DNA from: Sulfuricella sp035530375
GTDB lineage: Bacteria > Pseudomonadota > Gammaproteobacteria > Burkholderiales > Sulfuricellaceae
DNA length: 38,948 bases
Direction: 5' to 3'
Assembly: GCA_035530375.1 (NCBI GenBank)
Contig: DATKUY010000002.1
Coordinates: 1-38,948, forward strand
A model generated the notes under the pieces. The model saw only the letters and a program-made list of their open reading frames with translations, was not told where the DNA came from and did not search any database. Positions within the stretch are counted from its first letter, which is position 1. Each line of letters opens with the position of its first letter. The position numbers and the translations under genes were made by a program. This document shows positions 15,612 to 24,098 of this stretch, in pieces.

Positions 15612-16085
15612 TCAGGTTTCCGTAGCCGGCCACAGCACCGGCCAGGCCCGGAACGTGAACACCGCCAGCGACAGCCACGCCAGCACCGCCCCCACAATTA
15701 CCAGACCAGGCCAGCCAGCAAGGTAGCCAACCACATAGCCCGCCACCCCGACATGCGCCAATCCCATTTGCAACCACGGCCAGGCGCCCTGACGGATCGG
15801 ATTGCCGGTAAAGCGCGGCAGCATGTGGCTGCCGAGGCCGTAGATCATGAACAGCATGAAGCCGAGGGTGAACAGGTGGAGAAATGCGGGACGGGATGCG
15901 CCGTCGCCGAGAAGGCTGCCATTGATGAGTAGTCCGAGTCCGGCGAGCATCAGGTACCCCTGCGCGGCGATGATGAAACTGCGATTATCGCGGGAAAAGG
16001 TGAAGCCCATCTGCGCCATGCGGGAATGGGCTTGGCGCTGCGCTTCGACAACATCTTTTTCGGGCATCGATTTTTCCGTGCCCAT
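15612..16085 (-). CDS. Small NnrS/haem-copper-oxidase-like membrane protein A
   Basis: A 157-residue protein with a hydrophilic N-terminus (MGTEKSMPEKDVVEAQRQAH) and four predicted membrane helices. The conserved-looking segment HLFTLGFMLFMIYGLGSHML, followed by PRFTG, resembles the His-bearing helices of NnrS and cytochrome oxidase subunit I-like proteins, where histidines bind haem or metal. It overlaps its upstream neighbour by one base (TGATG). The function is not established; a haem-linked role in nitric oxide or respiratory physiology is a family-based guess. A second in-frame Met (residue 7, at 16067) is an alternative start. Confidence 0.65.
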   Translation of the reverse strand: MGTEKSMPEKDVVEAQRQAHSRMAQMGFTFSRDNRSFIIAAQGYLMLAGLGLLINGSLLGDGASRPAFLHLFTLGFMLFMIYGLGSHMLPRFTGNPIRQGAWPWLQMGLAHVGVAGYVVGYLAGWPGLVIVGAVLAWLSLAVFTFRAWPVLWPATET

Positions 16086-16471
16086 CAGTTTTTTCCCCTG
16101 ACGGTGAGGATCAGGTTGAGGCCGAACAGCACGATCGCACCGTAGGTAAACAGGCCGCCGGTCATCACCAGCATATCGCGCCAGCCCAGCCAGCCCGCGA
16201 CCATCAGCGGCAGGCCGGTGTTGGCGAGGTACAATTGCCAGTCGGCCATGCGCTCGGAATATAGCGGAAACCCGCCGAAGCGGGGCAGCACATGCAGGGC
16301 GATGCCGTAAATCATCATCAGGATGAAGCCGAGCAGCATGATGTGGCCGTGAGCCCGCGGCACATTGCCGGGAATCAGGCTGGGGTCGAGCAGCCGGACG
16401 ATTGCGATCAGGCCACCGAGCAGCCCGTAGGCCAGCGCGATGGAAACGAACAGGCGATTGCGTTTGTGCAT
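16085..16471 (-). CDS. Small NnrS/haem-copper-oxidase-like membrane protein B
   Basis: A 128-residue membrane protein with four predicted helices. RAHGHIMLLGFILMMIYGIA, followed by LHVLPRFGG, is strikingly parallel to the HLFTLGFMLFMIYG...PRFTG segment of the downstream partner, so the two are probably diverged copies. The start is taken as ATG at 16471 (MHKRNRLFVSIALAYGLLGG); the frame extends upstream to 16528, but that stretch (KVPGNRLTLSSQHTTLII) looks non-coding. The stop overlaps the ATG of protein A by one base. Conserved histidines suggest haem or metal binding, with no firm function. Confidence 0.65.
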   Translation of the reverse strand: MHKRNRLFVSIALAYGLLGGLIAIVRLLDPSLIPGNVPRAHGHIMLLGFILMMIYGIALHVLPRFGGFPLYSERMADWQLYLANTGLPLMVAGWLGWRDMLVMTGGLFTYGAIVLFGLNLILTVRGKN

Positions 16472-16529
16472 GATAATGAGTGTTGTGTGTTGAGAGCTAA
16501 GTGTAAGGCGGTTACCCGGGACTTTCAAC

Positions 16530-17933
16530 TCAGGATTCAGGGCTGGAGTTCGGTTCCAGCCCCAGTTCCTGAATTTTTCGCGTCAGCGTATTGCGCCCCA
16601 GCCCAAGCAGATTGGCGGCCTCGATACGCCTGCCGCCGGTGTGTTTCAGGGCGCAGGTGATCAGTATTTTCTCGAAGTCGCGGGAAAACTGATCCATCAC
16701 GCTTTTCCCGCCGCGGTTGAATGCAATTTCCGCTTCGCGTGCCAATGCTTCCCGCCAGTCTTTCTCCGGTACGGCGACCGAATCGTCGCGCAAATCCTGG
16801 GGCAGGTCGGAAATTTCAATGTTTTGTCCGGGCGCCATTACGGTCAGCCAGTGACAGACGTTTTCCAACTGGCGTACGTTGCCGCTCCAACCCAGCGTCG
16901 AGAGATAACGCATCGCGGACTGTGAGAGTTTTTTGGGCTCCACACCCAATTCTCGCGCGCTTTTCTGCAGAAAATGCCGGGCCAGGAGCGGGATGTCCTC
17001 GCCGCGCTCGCGCAGGGGGGGCAAGCGCAGGCGGATCACATTAAGGCGGTGGAACAGATCCTCGCGGAACAACCCCTGCTTGACGCGTTGCTCCAGATTC
17101 TGGTGGGTGGCGGCGATGACGCGCACATTTACGCTGATCGGCTGATGGCCTCCGACGCGGTAGAACTGTCCATCGGAAAGCACTCGCAACAGGCGGGTTT
17201 GCAGTTCTGGCGGCATGTCGCCGATTTCGTCGAGAAACAGCGTGCCCTCGTCCGCCTGTTCGAAGCGTCCGCGGCGCATCGATTGGGCACCGGTAAACGC
17301 GCCTCGCTCGTGACCGAAAAGTTCGGATTCCAGCAAATCCTTGGGAATGGCGGCCATATTGAGTGCGATAAAGGGCTTGCCGGCACGTGGGCTATGGCGG
17401 TGCAGGGCAAGCGCCACCAATTCCTTGCCGGTGCCGGACTCGCCGTTGATCAGCACCGTGACATGGGACTGGCTCAGCCGACCGATGGCGCGGAAAATTT
17501 CCTGCATCGCCGGAGCCTGCCCGAGAATTTCCGGCGCGGTTTCAGCCGCTTCCGGCTTGCCCGCCTGACGCAGGCTTTCTTCCAGGGCGCGCCGGACCAG
17601 CGCTACGGCATGGTCGACATCGAAGGGCTTGGGCAAATATTCGAATGCGCCGCCCTGGAAGGCGGAAACCGCGCTGTCCAGGTCGGAGTAGGCGGTCATG
17701 ATGATGACCGGCACATCGGCCAGCCGTTCTTTCATTTGCTTCAACAGTTCCAGACCGGAAGTGCCGGGCATGCGAATATCGCTCACCACCACCTGCGGGA
17801 CATCGTCTTCAAGTGCTTCCAGGGCCTCCTGAGCGGAGGAGAAGGAGCGGAAACCGATCTGCTCCCGTGTCAGCGCCTTTTCAAGCACCCAGCGGATTGA
17901 GTGATCATCGTCGATGATCCAGACAGCTTTCAT
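16530..17933 (-). CDS. ntrC: Nitrogen regulation response regulator NtrC (sigma54 activator)
   Basis: A 467-residue three-domain activator. The receiver domain (about 1-120) starts MKAVWIIDDDHSIRW and has the phospho-acceptor Asp in VVVSDIRMPGTSG. The AAA+ sigma54-activation domain (about 140-380) has Walker A GESGTGKE, the sigma54-contact loop GAFTGA and Walker B FLDEIGDMP. The C-terminal Fis-type helix-turn-helix is GGRRIEAANLLGLGRNTLTR. Length and order match E. coli NtrC (469). The start ATG overlaps the ntrB stop by four bases. Two NtrC-like sites and a sigma54 promoter upstream of glnA in this same window are its obvious targets. Confidence 0.96.
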   Translation of the reverse strand: MKAVWIIDDDHSIRWVLEKALTREQIGFRSFSSAQEALEALEDDVPQVVVSDIRMPGTSGLELLKQMKERLADVPVIIMTAYSDLDSAVSAFQGGAFEYLPKPFDVDHAVALVRRALEESLRQAGKPEAAETAPEILGQAPAMQEIFRAIGRLSQSHVTVLINGESGTGKELVALALHRHSPRAGKPFIALNMAAIPKDLLESELFGHERGAFTGAQSMRRGRFEQADEGTLFLDEIGDMPPELQTRLLRVLSDGQFYRVGGHQPISVNVRVIAATHQNLEQRVKQGLFREDLFHRLNVIRLRLPPLRERGEDIPLLARHFLQKSARELGVEPKKLSQSAMRYLSTLGWSGNVRQLENVCHWLTVMAPGQNIEISDLPQDLRDDSVAVPEKDWREALAREAEIAFNRGGKSVMDQFSRDFEKILITCALKHTGGRRIEAANLLGLGRNTLTRKIQELGLEPNSSPES

Positions 17934-18991
17934 TTTTGAGCTCCTTCCGTATCGGCCAGTGGCAGCAGCAGCGTAAAGCAGGTATGGCCGGGCTGGCTGT
18001 CACATTCAATGGTTCCTTGGTGCTGGTTGATCAGGGTCTGAGCCAAGGTCAGCCCCATGCCGCTGCCACCCTCGCGACCTGAAACCAGGGGATAGAAAAT
18101 TTTTTCGCGGATGGCCTCGGGAATACCGGGGCCGTTGTCGATGATCTGCACCTGGATCGCCTGACGGTAGCGCTTCTTCGCCAGCGTTACCTGGCGCGCG
18201 ACACGGGTGCTCAGGGTAATTTCCCCCTTGCCCTGCATCGATTGAACCGCGTTGCGCACGATATTGAGTACAGCCTGGATCAGTTGTTCGGGGTCAGCCA
18301 CCAGTTCGGGCAGGCTGGTGTCGTAATCGCGGCGGATGCGGATTCCCTTGGGGGTTTCGGCCAGGGTGAGGCTGCGTACCCGCTCCAGTACTTCATGAAT
18401 GTTGGTGAGACGCAGATGCGGCAAATGGCTTGGGGTGAGCAGCCGGTCCATCAGCTTCTGCAGTCGGTCGGCCTCCTGGATGATGACCTGGGTATATTCA
18501 CGCAGGCCGGTGCGCGGCAGCTCATGTTCCAGCAGTTGCGCCGCGCCGCGCAGCCCGCCCAGCGGATTCTTGATCTCGTGGGCCAGGTTACGCAACAGTT
18601 CGCGGTTGGCCTGCTGCTGCATTTGCATACGCTCTTCCCGCGCGATTTTCAGCTGTTTGTCGATCTGGTGGAATTCCAGTATCAGGCTGACGGCGCCGAT
18701 TTCAACCGGGGTGACGGTGCAACTGACCGACAGGGTATGGTTGCCGGGCGTGGACAGGATGATTTCATGCTCGGTGAAGCTGGCCCGGGTGAGCAGCGCC
18801 GATTCGACGGCTTGGGGAAGCGTTTCGGTTTCGCCGAAAGCCTGTTGCAGCGGCATGCCGGAGACATGCTTGCGGCTGAGTTTGAATAGATTCTCCGCCG
18901 ACGGGTTGAGATAGGCAATCCGCAGATCCTGATCGAGCAGGATTACGGCGGTGGTCAGGTGTTCCAGTCCGGCAAAGGGGTTCGGCGTCAC
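17930..18991 (-). CDS. glnL: Nitrogen regulation sensor histidine kinase NtrB
   Basis: A 353-residue cytosolic kinase/phosphatase that phosphorylates NtrC under PII control. It has an N-terminal PAS domain (about 8-70, LTTAVILLDQDLRIAYLNPS), H-box with the phosphorylated His in NLAHEIKNPLGGLRGAAQLL, N-box LNIVRNAVQSM and ATP-binding G-boxes DNGPGIPEAIREKIFYP and GGSGMGLTLAQ. There is no transmembrane segment. It overlaps ntrC by four bases, and the pair follows glnA and the DUF4124 gene on the same strand. Confidence 0.96.
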   Translation of the reverse strand: MTPNPFAGLEHLTTAVILLDQDLRIAYLNPSAENLFKLSRKHVSGMPLQQAFGETETLPQAVESALLTRASFTEHEIILSTPGNHTLSVSCTVTPVEIGAVSLILEFHQIDKQLKIAREERMQMQQQANRELLRNLAHEIKNPLGGLRGAAQLLEHELPRTGLREYTQVIIQEADRLQKLMDRLLTPSHLPHLRLTNIHEVLERVRSLTLAETPKGIRIRRDYDTSLPELVADPEQLIQAVLNIVRNAVQSMQGKGEITLSTRVARQVTLAKKRYRQAIQVQIIDNGPGIPEAIREKIFYPLVSGREGGSGMGLTLAQTLINQHQGTIECDSQPGHTCFTLLLPLADTEGAQK

Positions 18992-19055
18992 GAAAGGTCT
19001 TGTCTCTGGGTTGTTTGCTACAGTGTAGCAAGAGTCGCGCCAGGGATGGGAGGGA

Positions 19056-19508
19056 TTACCGGATACCGGCGATTTCCTTGTTCAGCGCTTCAATATTCTT
19101 CTCGTGCAGGGTAACGTTGTCCTTCAAACCCTGCACCCGGTCAAGATATTTCTGGTAATTGCGTTCGCCGCCCAGGCGCACCGCTTCGCCTTCAGCCAGC
19201 GCCTTCCTGGCTTCCTCCAGCAATTTCTGCTCGGCGGCCAGCTCCTGCTCCAGAATGCCGCGCCGCGATTCATCGCGCTTCTTCTGGGTTTCTCCATCAA
19301 CGCGGGGGAAGTTCTGCGGCGTAGCGGCCGATGGCTTCAGCTTGGGCGGAGCACTCGCGGGAATGGGGCTGATATCGAGTTTCCGGGCGCCCTTGAATGG
19401 GGCGTTGGAATAAGTCACATGACCGTTTTCGTCGACCCGCTTGTAGATATCGGCATAAGCGCCCTGGCTCAGGAGCAACAAAAAAAGGATAGGCAGCGTG
19501 ATTCTCAT
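19056..19508 (-). CDS. DUF4124 envelope protein with coiled coil
   Basis: A 150-residue secreted protein that starts at ATG 19508 with signal peptide MRITLPILFLLLLSQGAYA. It is followed by the DUF4124 motif DIYKRVDENGHVTYSNAPF. Residues from about 70 to the end are highly charged and helical (LEQELAAEQKLLEEARKALA, LKDNVTLHEKNIEALNKEIA), consistent with a coiled coil. Genes of this type often sit between glnA and ntrB in Betaproteobacteria; the role is unknown. It lies beyond the glnA terminator, so it is probably transcribed separately. Confidence 0.8.
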   Translation of the reverse strand: MRITLPILFLLLLSQGAYADIYKRVDENGHVTYSNAPFKGARKLDISPIPASAPPKLKPSAATPQNFPRVDGETQKKRDESRRGILEQELAAEQKLLEEARKALAEGEAVRLGGERNYQKYLDRVQGLKDNVTLHEKNIEALNKEIAGIR

Positions 19509-19599
19509 GGGGTAGCCCGACAAACGGATGATAGTCTCAGGTTAAGGGATATGCCTGATTTTAGCAACGCTCGGGTATGCCGTTGGCTGACATGCAAAT

Positions 19600-19629
19600 A
19601 AAAAAGGGCGGGTTACCCCGCCCTTTTTT
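19600..19629 (-). terminator. Rho-independent terminator of glnA
   Basis: GGGCGGG-TTAC-CCCGCCC stem-loop (19606-19623) flanked by six A on the left and six T on the right. On the minus strand it gives a strong hairpin followed by U6, 18 bases after the glnA stop. The symmetry would let it work in both directions. Confidence 0.9.
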
Positions 19630-19647
19630 GTGCCGCAGAACCAGATA

Positions 19648-21057
19648 TTACAAGCTGTAATACATGGCGAATTCGACCGGGTGAGTGGTCATGCGGAACT
19701 TGGTGACTTCTTCCATCTTCAGTTCGATGAAAGCATCGATCCAGTCGCTGGAGAATACGCCGCCGCGAGTCAGGAAGTCGCGGTCCTTGTCCAGATACTC
19801 CAGCGCCTGTTCGAGCGAAGAGCACACGGTCGGAATCAGTTTCTCTTCTTCCGGCGGCAGATCGTACAGGTTCTTGTCCATCGCGTCGCCTGGGTGGATC
19901 TTGTTCTGGATGCCATCAAGGCCGGCCATCAGCAGAGCGGAGAAGCACAGGTACGGGTTGGCGGAAGGATCCGGGAAGCGGGTTTCGATGCGGCGTCCCT
20001 TCGGATTGGCGACGTGCGGGATGCGGATCGAGGCGGAGCGGTTCTTGGCGGAGTAGGCCAGCATAACCGGGGCTTCGAAGCCTGGCACCAGACGCTTGTA
20101 GGAGTTGGTGCCGGGGTTGGTGATCGCATTCAGCGCGCGGGCATGCTTGATGATGCCGCCGATGTAGAACAGCGCCGTTTCGGACAGGCCGCCGTAGCCG
20201 TTGCCGGCAAACAGGTTCTGGCCGTCTTTCCAGATCGACTGGTGCACATGCATGCCGGAACCGTTGTCGCCGACGATCGGCTTGGGCATGAAAGTGGCGG
20301 TCTTGCCGTAAGCGTGGGCGACGTTTTGCACCACGTATTTCAGGATCTGAGTCCAGTCGGCGCGCTTCACCAGGGTGCTGAATTTGGTGCCGATTTCACA
20401 CTGGCCGGCGGTCGCCACTTCATGGTGGTGTACTTCGACCGGCACGCCCATCTCTTCCAGTGCCAGGCACATGGCTGAGCGGATATCCTGGAAGGAGTCG
20501 ACCGGGGGAACCGGGAAGTAGCCGCCCTTGATGCCGGGACGGTGGCCGATGTTGCCGCCTTCGAATTTCTCGCTGGAGGCCCAGGCCGCTTCTTCGGACT
20601 CGATTTTGACCGATGCGCCGGACATGTCGGCGTGCCAGGTGACGGAGTCGAAAATGAAGAACTCGGGTTCAGGACCGAAATAAGCGGTATCGCCCACGCC
20701 GGTAGACTTCAGGTAGGCTTCGGCGCGCTTGGCGATGGAACGCGGGCAGCGGTCGTAGCCCTTGCCATCGGCGGGCTCCACCACGTCGCAGGAAAGGATC
20801 AGCGTGGATTCGTCGAAGAACGGGTCCAGATTGGCGGTTTCCGGATCGGCCATCAGCAGCATGTCGGAAGCCTGAATGCCTTTCCAGCCGGAAATGGAGG
20901 AGCCGTCGAAAGCATGGCCGGTTTCGAACCAGCCTTCATCAACCACGTGGGAGGGAATGGAAACGTGCTGTTCCTTGCCGCGGGTATCGGTAAAACGCAG
21001 GTCAACGAATTTGACTTCATTGTCCTTGATCATTTTCAAAACGTCGGCTACCGCCAT
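19648..21057 (-). CDS. glnA: Glutamine synthetase type I
   Basis: A 469-residue dodecameric GSI enzyme that makes glutamine from glutamate, ammonia and ATP. It has the usual landmarks: FDGSSISGWKGI near residue 50, PEPEFFIFDSV with metal-ligand Glu, KPIVGDNGSGMHVHQSIWKD, and NPGTNSYKRLVPGFEAP with catalytic Asn/Arg. The adenylylation site is NLYDLPPEEEK with Tyr at about 398, so activity is probably controlled by GlnE. The ATG at 21057 has AGGAG eight bases upstream. Transcription is expected to be NtrC- and sigma54-dependent from the sites upstream, and the gene has its own terminator. Confidence 0.97.
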   Translation of the reverse strand: MAVADVLKMIKDNEVKFVDLRFTDTRGKEQHVSIPSHVVDEGWFETGHAFDGSSISGWKGIQASDMLLMADPETANLDPFFDESTLILSCDVVEPADGKGYDRCPRSIAKRAEAYLKSTGVGDTAYFGPEPEFFIFDSVTWHADMSGASVKIESEEAAWASSEKFEGGNIGHRPGIKGGYFPVPPVDSFQDIRSAMCLALEEMGVPVEVHHHEVATAGQCEIGTKFSTLVKRADWTQILKYVVQNVAHAYGKTATFMPKPIVGDNGSGMHVHQSIWKDGQNLFAGNGYGGLSETALFYIGGIIKHARALNAITNPGTNSYKRLVPGFEAPVMLAYSAKNRSASIRIPHVANPKGRRIETRFPDPSANPYLCFSALLMAGLDGIQNKIHPGDAMDKNLYDLPPEEEKLIPTVCSSLEQALEYLDKDRDFLTRGGVFSSDWIDAFIELKMEEVTKFRMTTHPVEFAMYYSL

Positions 21058-21134
21058 GTTTTAATCTCCTAAGGTCTAAGAATGTTTACAAAATTTTACT
21101 TCAAATTCTGGATTTTGCTGCTGGCTGGCAAATC

Positions 21135-21150
21135 AGCATGAAACATGCCA
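21135..21150 (-). promoter_or_regulatory. Sigma54 (-24/-12) promoter of glnA
   Basis: On the minus strand TGGCAT-GTTTC-ATGCT matches the consensus TGGCAC-N5-TTGCW, with the invariant GG and GC exactly ten bases apart. The predicted start is about 21124, giving a 5' leader of about 67 bases before glnA. Confidence 0.75.
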
Positions 21151-21211
21151 GGCAAAAATGCAAAAAAAGTATTGTGCCATAAATGGTTATAAATCGGCAT
21201 CCTTTATTTGC

Positions 21212-21228
21212 GGCACCAAATTTGTGCA
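21212..21228 (-). promoter_or_regulatory. NtrC-binding site, promoter-proximal, glnA enhancer
   Basis: GGCAC-CAAATTT-GTGCA matches the NtrC dyad GCAC-N7-GTGC. It is centred at 21220, about 96 bases upstream of the predicted sigma54 start, and 31 bases (three helical turns) from the second site. Confidence 0.65.
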
Positions 21229-21242
21229 AATTGGGGCAACCA

Positions 21243-21259
21243 TGCACCGCTATGGTGCG
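21243..21259 (-). promoter_or_regulatory. NtrC-binding site, promoter-distal, overlapping the stop codon of the upstream CDF gene
   Basis: TGCAC-CGCTATG-GTGCG is a near-consensus NtrC dyad centred at 21251, about 127 bases upstream of the glnA start. It spans the TAG stop of the cation-efflux gene. A weaker overlapping GCGC-N7-GTGC follows at 21257-21271. Confidence 0.7.
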
Positions 21260-22422
21260 CGCTGTTGGTGCAAATGGATCACGGAGAAAAATTTATTTTC
21301 CTGCAGCAGATGTTTTATCGCCATTTCGAGCGCAGCGATCTGCTCCTGGCGGAGGCCCTCCGGAAGGAAAATTTCCGCTTCCGCTTTTCCGTTCAAATAA
21401 TGCAATACCGTCTTTTCCGGTTCGGGCAGCGCCGACCCAAGTCTTTGCTTCAGATACGCGATCAATGTTTCGCGGCTTGGCAGATGCTGGTTGGGCTTGG
21501 ACGACGAATCGTCTTCCGGATCGATATGCACCATTACGTCAAGGGCGTGATGCTGCTTGAGCACGTGCGCCCTGGCGCTTTCTGCGATGTAATGCCCTTC
21601 CGAAACGCTGATATGGGGGTTCACCAGCACATGCGCGTCCACCAGCGCACGATCGCCCATGCGCCGGGTGCGCAATTCATGCACGCCGAGAACGCCGGGA
21701 GTGGTGAGCAGGGTAGCGCGGATTGCGTCTACCTCGTTCTTGTCCAGGCTGGTGTCGATCAGCTCGGAGGTTGCCTGGGCTGCCTGTTTCCAGCCCATGC
21801 GCGCGATCATTATCGCCACCAGCACCGCCGCCAGAATGTCCATCGAAGTAAAACCGAGCAGGTTGCCGCCGATACCCGCCACCACCACCAGCGACGAGGC
21901 GGCGTCGGAGCGCGCATGCCATGCGTTGGCTTCAAGCATCTGCGAGCGCAGCTTGCGCGCGACACGCAGCATATAGCGGAACAATGCTTCCTTGCCGGCC
22001 AAGGTCAGGATGGCGATCCAGAGTGTGGCAACGTGAACCGTATGCAGCTTGGCGGGGTCTTGCAGGCGCACTACCGCACCCCAGAACAAGGCGCCGCCGA
22101 CGCCCAGCAAAATCAGACCGAGCGCCAGCGTGGTGGCGGTTTCGATGCGGGCATGGCCGTAGGGGTGCTCCTCGTCCGCGTCGCGGGCGCCGTGGCGGTT
22201 GGCAAACAGCACCAGGAAATCGCAGAGCAGATCGGACAGGGAGTGCAGGCCATCGGCGACCAAGGCCTGGGATTTGCCAAACAGGCCGACCACGATCTGC
22301 AGCACAGTCAGCAGCACATTGACCCCGACACTGGCCCAAGTGACCTTCTGTGCGGCCTGGAAGCGGCCGAGCCTGTCGGGATTGATGCCGTGATCGTGAT
22401 GGTGTTTATGCGTATGTGCCAT
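21250..22422 (-). CDS. Cation diffusion facilitator (Zn2+/Fe2+-type efflux)
   Basis: A 390-residue inner-membrane metal/proton antiporter of the CDF family. The N-terminus is His-rich (MAHTHKHHHDHG), followed by six predicted helices. Transport-site motifs are present in helix 2 (VADGLHSLSDLLCDF, an HxxxD pair) and helix 5 (NAWHARSDAASSL, HxxxD again), the usual tetrahedral metal site. The cytosolic C-terminal domain (about 215-300, LLTTPGVLGVHELRTRRMGD) is followed by an extra tail of about 80 residues not typical of FieF. The last codons overlap the distal NtrC site of glnA. It is divergent from aroE across a 112-base gap that contains TATAAT at 22494-22499 on the plus strand. Confidence 0.9.
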   Translation of the reverse strand: MAHTHKHHHDHGINPDRLGRFQAAQKVTWASVGVNVLLTVLQIVVGLFGKSQALVADGLHSLSDLLCDFLVLFANRHGARDADEEHPYGHARIETATTLALGLILLGVGGALFWGAVVRLQDPAKLHTVHVATLWIAILTLAGKEALFRYMLRVARKLRSQMLEANAWHARSDAASSLVVVAGIGGNLLGFTSMDILAAVLVAIMIARMGWKQAAQATSELIDTSLDKNEVDAIRATLLTTPGVLGVHELRTRRMGDRALVDAHVLVNPHISVSEGHYIAESARAHVLKQHHALDVMVHIDPEDDSSSKPNQHLPSRETLIAYLKQRLGSALPEPEKTVLHYLNGKAEAEIFLPEGLRQEQIAALEMAIKHLLQENKFFSVIHLHQQRAP

Positions 22423-22534
22423 GGCGGGTAAGGTGACCGAAGATTCAGCGGATTACAACCTAAACGTGCAAGCAAATCAAGCGCAGGTTGACTTATAATG
22501 CGGCACCCAGTGACATATTATAGTTCGAGGCCGC

Positions 22535-23353
22535 ATGACTGATCGCTACGCCGTTGTCGGCAACCCCATCGGGCACAGCAAATCCCCGCTGATCCATGCC
22601 GAATTCGCCCGCCAGACCGGGCAGGATATTACATACACCGCGATGCTGGCGCCGCTGGACGGCTTTGCCATGGCGGTGAAGGCATTTCAGGCGGAAGGCG
22701 GCAGGGGGCTGAACGTCACCGTGCCGTTCAAGCAGCAAGCCTGGAAAGTGGCGACCCGGCTGACCGACCGCGCACAACTGGCAGAGGCGGTGAACACACT
22801 GAAATTCGAGGCCGACGGCACGATTCTGGGCGACAACACCGATGGTGCCGGACTGACGCGCGACATCAGCGAGAACCATGGCATTTCTTTCGAGGGCAAG
22901 CGTGTGCTCCTGATGGGCGCAGGCGGGGCGGCGCGCGGCGTGCTGCTTCCATTGCTGCTGCAGAAGCCGGCGCAACTGGCGATTGCCAACCGCACGCCGG
23001 AAAAGGCGGTCGAACTTGCGCGGCATTTTGCGTCTTATGGCCAGATCGAGGGCGGGAGCTATGCCAGACTGGCCGATCGTCAGTTCGACATCGTAATCAA
23101 TGCCACCTCGGCCAGCCTGAGCGACCAATTGCCGCCCTTGCCGCCGGACGTATTCGCAGAGGGCGCGCTGGCCTACGACATGATGTATGGCAAGGGGCTC
23201 ACTCCATTTCTGCAATTTGCCCAGGCGAATGGCGCCGAGCATCTCGCCGACGGCCTCGGCATGCTGGTCGAACAGGCCGCAGAATCCTTCTTGCTGTGGC
23301 GCGGCGTGCGGCCGCTGACGCAGCCGGTCATCGCACGCCTCAAATCATGCTGA
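22535..23353 (+). CDS. aroE: Shikimate dehydrogenase (NADP+)
   Basis: A 272-residue enzyme that reduces 3-dehydroshikimate to shikimate in aromatic amino acid synthesis. It has the substrate motif VVGNPIGHSKSPLIH, the catalytic Lys in NVTVPFKQQAW, Asp in GDNTDGAGL, the Rossmann loop LMGAGGAARGVL and the NADP-phosphate-binding NRTPEKA. The end GLGMLVEQAAESFLLWRG is typical. It overlaps mtgA by seven bases (ATGCTGA). Confidence 0.96.
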   Translation: MTDRYAVVGNPIGHSKSPLIHAEFARQTGQDITYTAMLAPLDGFAMAVKAFQAEGGRGLNVTVPFKQQAWKVATRLTDRAQLAEAVNTLKFEADGTILGDNTDGAGLTRDISENHGISFEGKRVLLMGAGGAARGVLLPLLLQKPAQLAIANRTPEKAVELARHFASYGQIEGGSYARLADRQFDIVINATSASLSDQLPPLPPDVFAEGALAYDMMYGKGLTPFLQFAQANGAEHLADGLGMLVEQAAESFLLWRGVRPLTQPVIARLKSC

Positions 23354-24033
23354 AATTACTGTGGCGCGGCGTGGCGCTGTTCGTTGTTGCCGTGCTCTTC
23401 TACCAGTTGTGGCTGTTCGCCCACATCTGGTGGTGGGTGGACCACAATCCCTCCACCAGCGCCTTCATGGAGCAGCGGCTGGAAGTGCTGCAAACCAAAA
23501 ATCCCGATGTGGAGCTGCGCCACCGGTGGGTGCCCTACAATCAGATTTCCGGCAACCTCAAGCGTGCCCTGATCGCGGCAGAAGACTCGAAATTCCTCGA
23601 TCACGAAGGTTTCGACTGGGAAGGCATCCAGAAAGCCTACGAAAAAAACCAGAAAAAGGGCAAGATCGTCGCCGGTGGCTCCACCATCAGCCAGCAGCTG
23701 GCAAAGAACCTTTTCCTCTCTTCCCGGCGGGCATTCTGGCGCAAGGCCGAGGAAGCGGTAATTACGGTGATGCTGGAGCAGATGATGAGCAAGCGCCGCA
23801 TTTTCGAGATTTATCTCAATGTCATCGAATGGGGCAATGGCGTGTTCGGTGCCGAGGCTGCGGCGCGCCACTACTACAAGACCAGCGCGGCCAACCTGTC
23901 CGCCGAGCAGGCCGCCAAACTGGCCTCGATGGTGCCCAGCCCGCGCTACTACGACAGCCACCGCAATGCGCGCGGGCTGGCGCGCAAAACGGAAATCATC
24001 CTGGTCCGCATGAACCAGGTGCAGGTACCCTAA
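23347..24033 (+). CDS. mtgA: Monofunctional biosynthetic peptidoglycan transglycosylase
   Basis: A 228-residue GT51 enzyme that polymerises lipid II into glycan strands at the inner membrane. It has an N-terminal anchor (LLWRGVALFVVAVLFYQLWL), the catalytic Glu in LIAAEDSKFLDHEGFDW, GGSTISQQLAKNLFLS, RRIFEIYLNVIEWGNGVFG and AAKLASMVPSPRYYD. No transpeptidase domain follows, which separates it from class A PBPs. The start at ATG 23347 overlaps aroE, as in many Beta- and Gammaproteobacteria. Confidence 0.96.
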   Translation: MLKLLWRGVALFVVAVLFYQLWLFAHIWWWVDHNPSTSAFMEQRLEVLQTKNPDVELRHRWVPYNQISGNLKRALIAAEDSKFLDHEGFDWEGIQKAYEKNQKKGKIVAGGSTISQQLAKNLFLSSRRAFWRKAEEAVITVMLEQMMSKRRIFEIYLNVIEWGNGVFGAEAAARHYYKTSAANLSAEQAAKLASMVPSPRYYDSHRNARGLARKTEIILVRMNQVQVP

Positions 24034-24062
24034 ATCGCCGGCCAGTCCGCCCGCACTGCAAA

Positions 24063-24092
24063 TTGACAGCGGTTGCCGGCGGCGATTACAAT
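24063..24092 (+). promoter_or_regulatory. Putative sigma70 promoter of mgtE
   Basis: A consensus TTGACA at 24063-24068, with TACAAT at 24087-24092 (18-base spacer) or TTACAA one base earlier (17). The predicted start near 24099 leaves a leader of about 310 bases before mgtE. Confidence 0.55.
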
Positions 24093-24098
24093 TCGGGC

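Noticed and set aside
21164..21184. TGGCAC ... TTTGCA on the minus strand as an alternative sigma54 promoter
   Set aside because: GG and GC are 15 bases apart instead of the required 10; the site at 21135-21150 has exact spacing.
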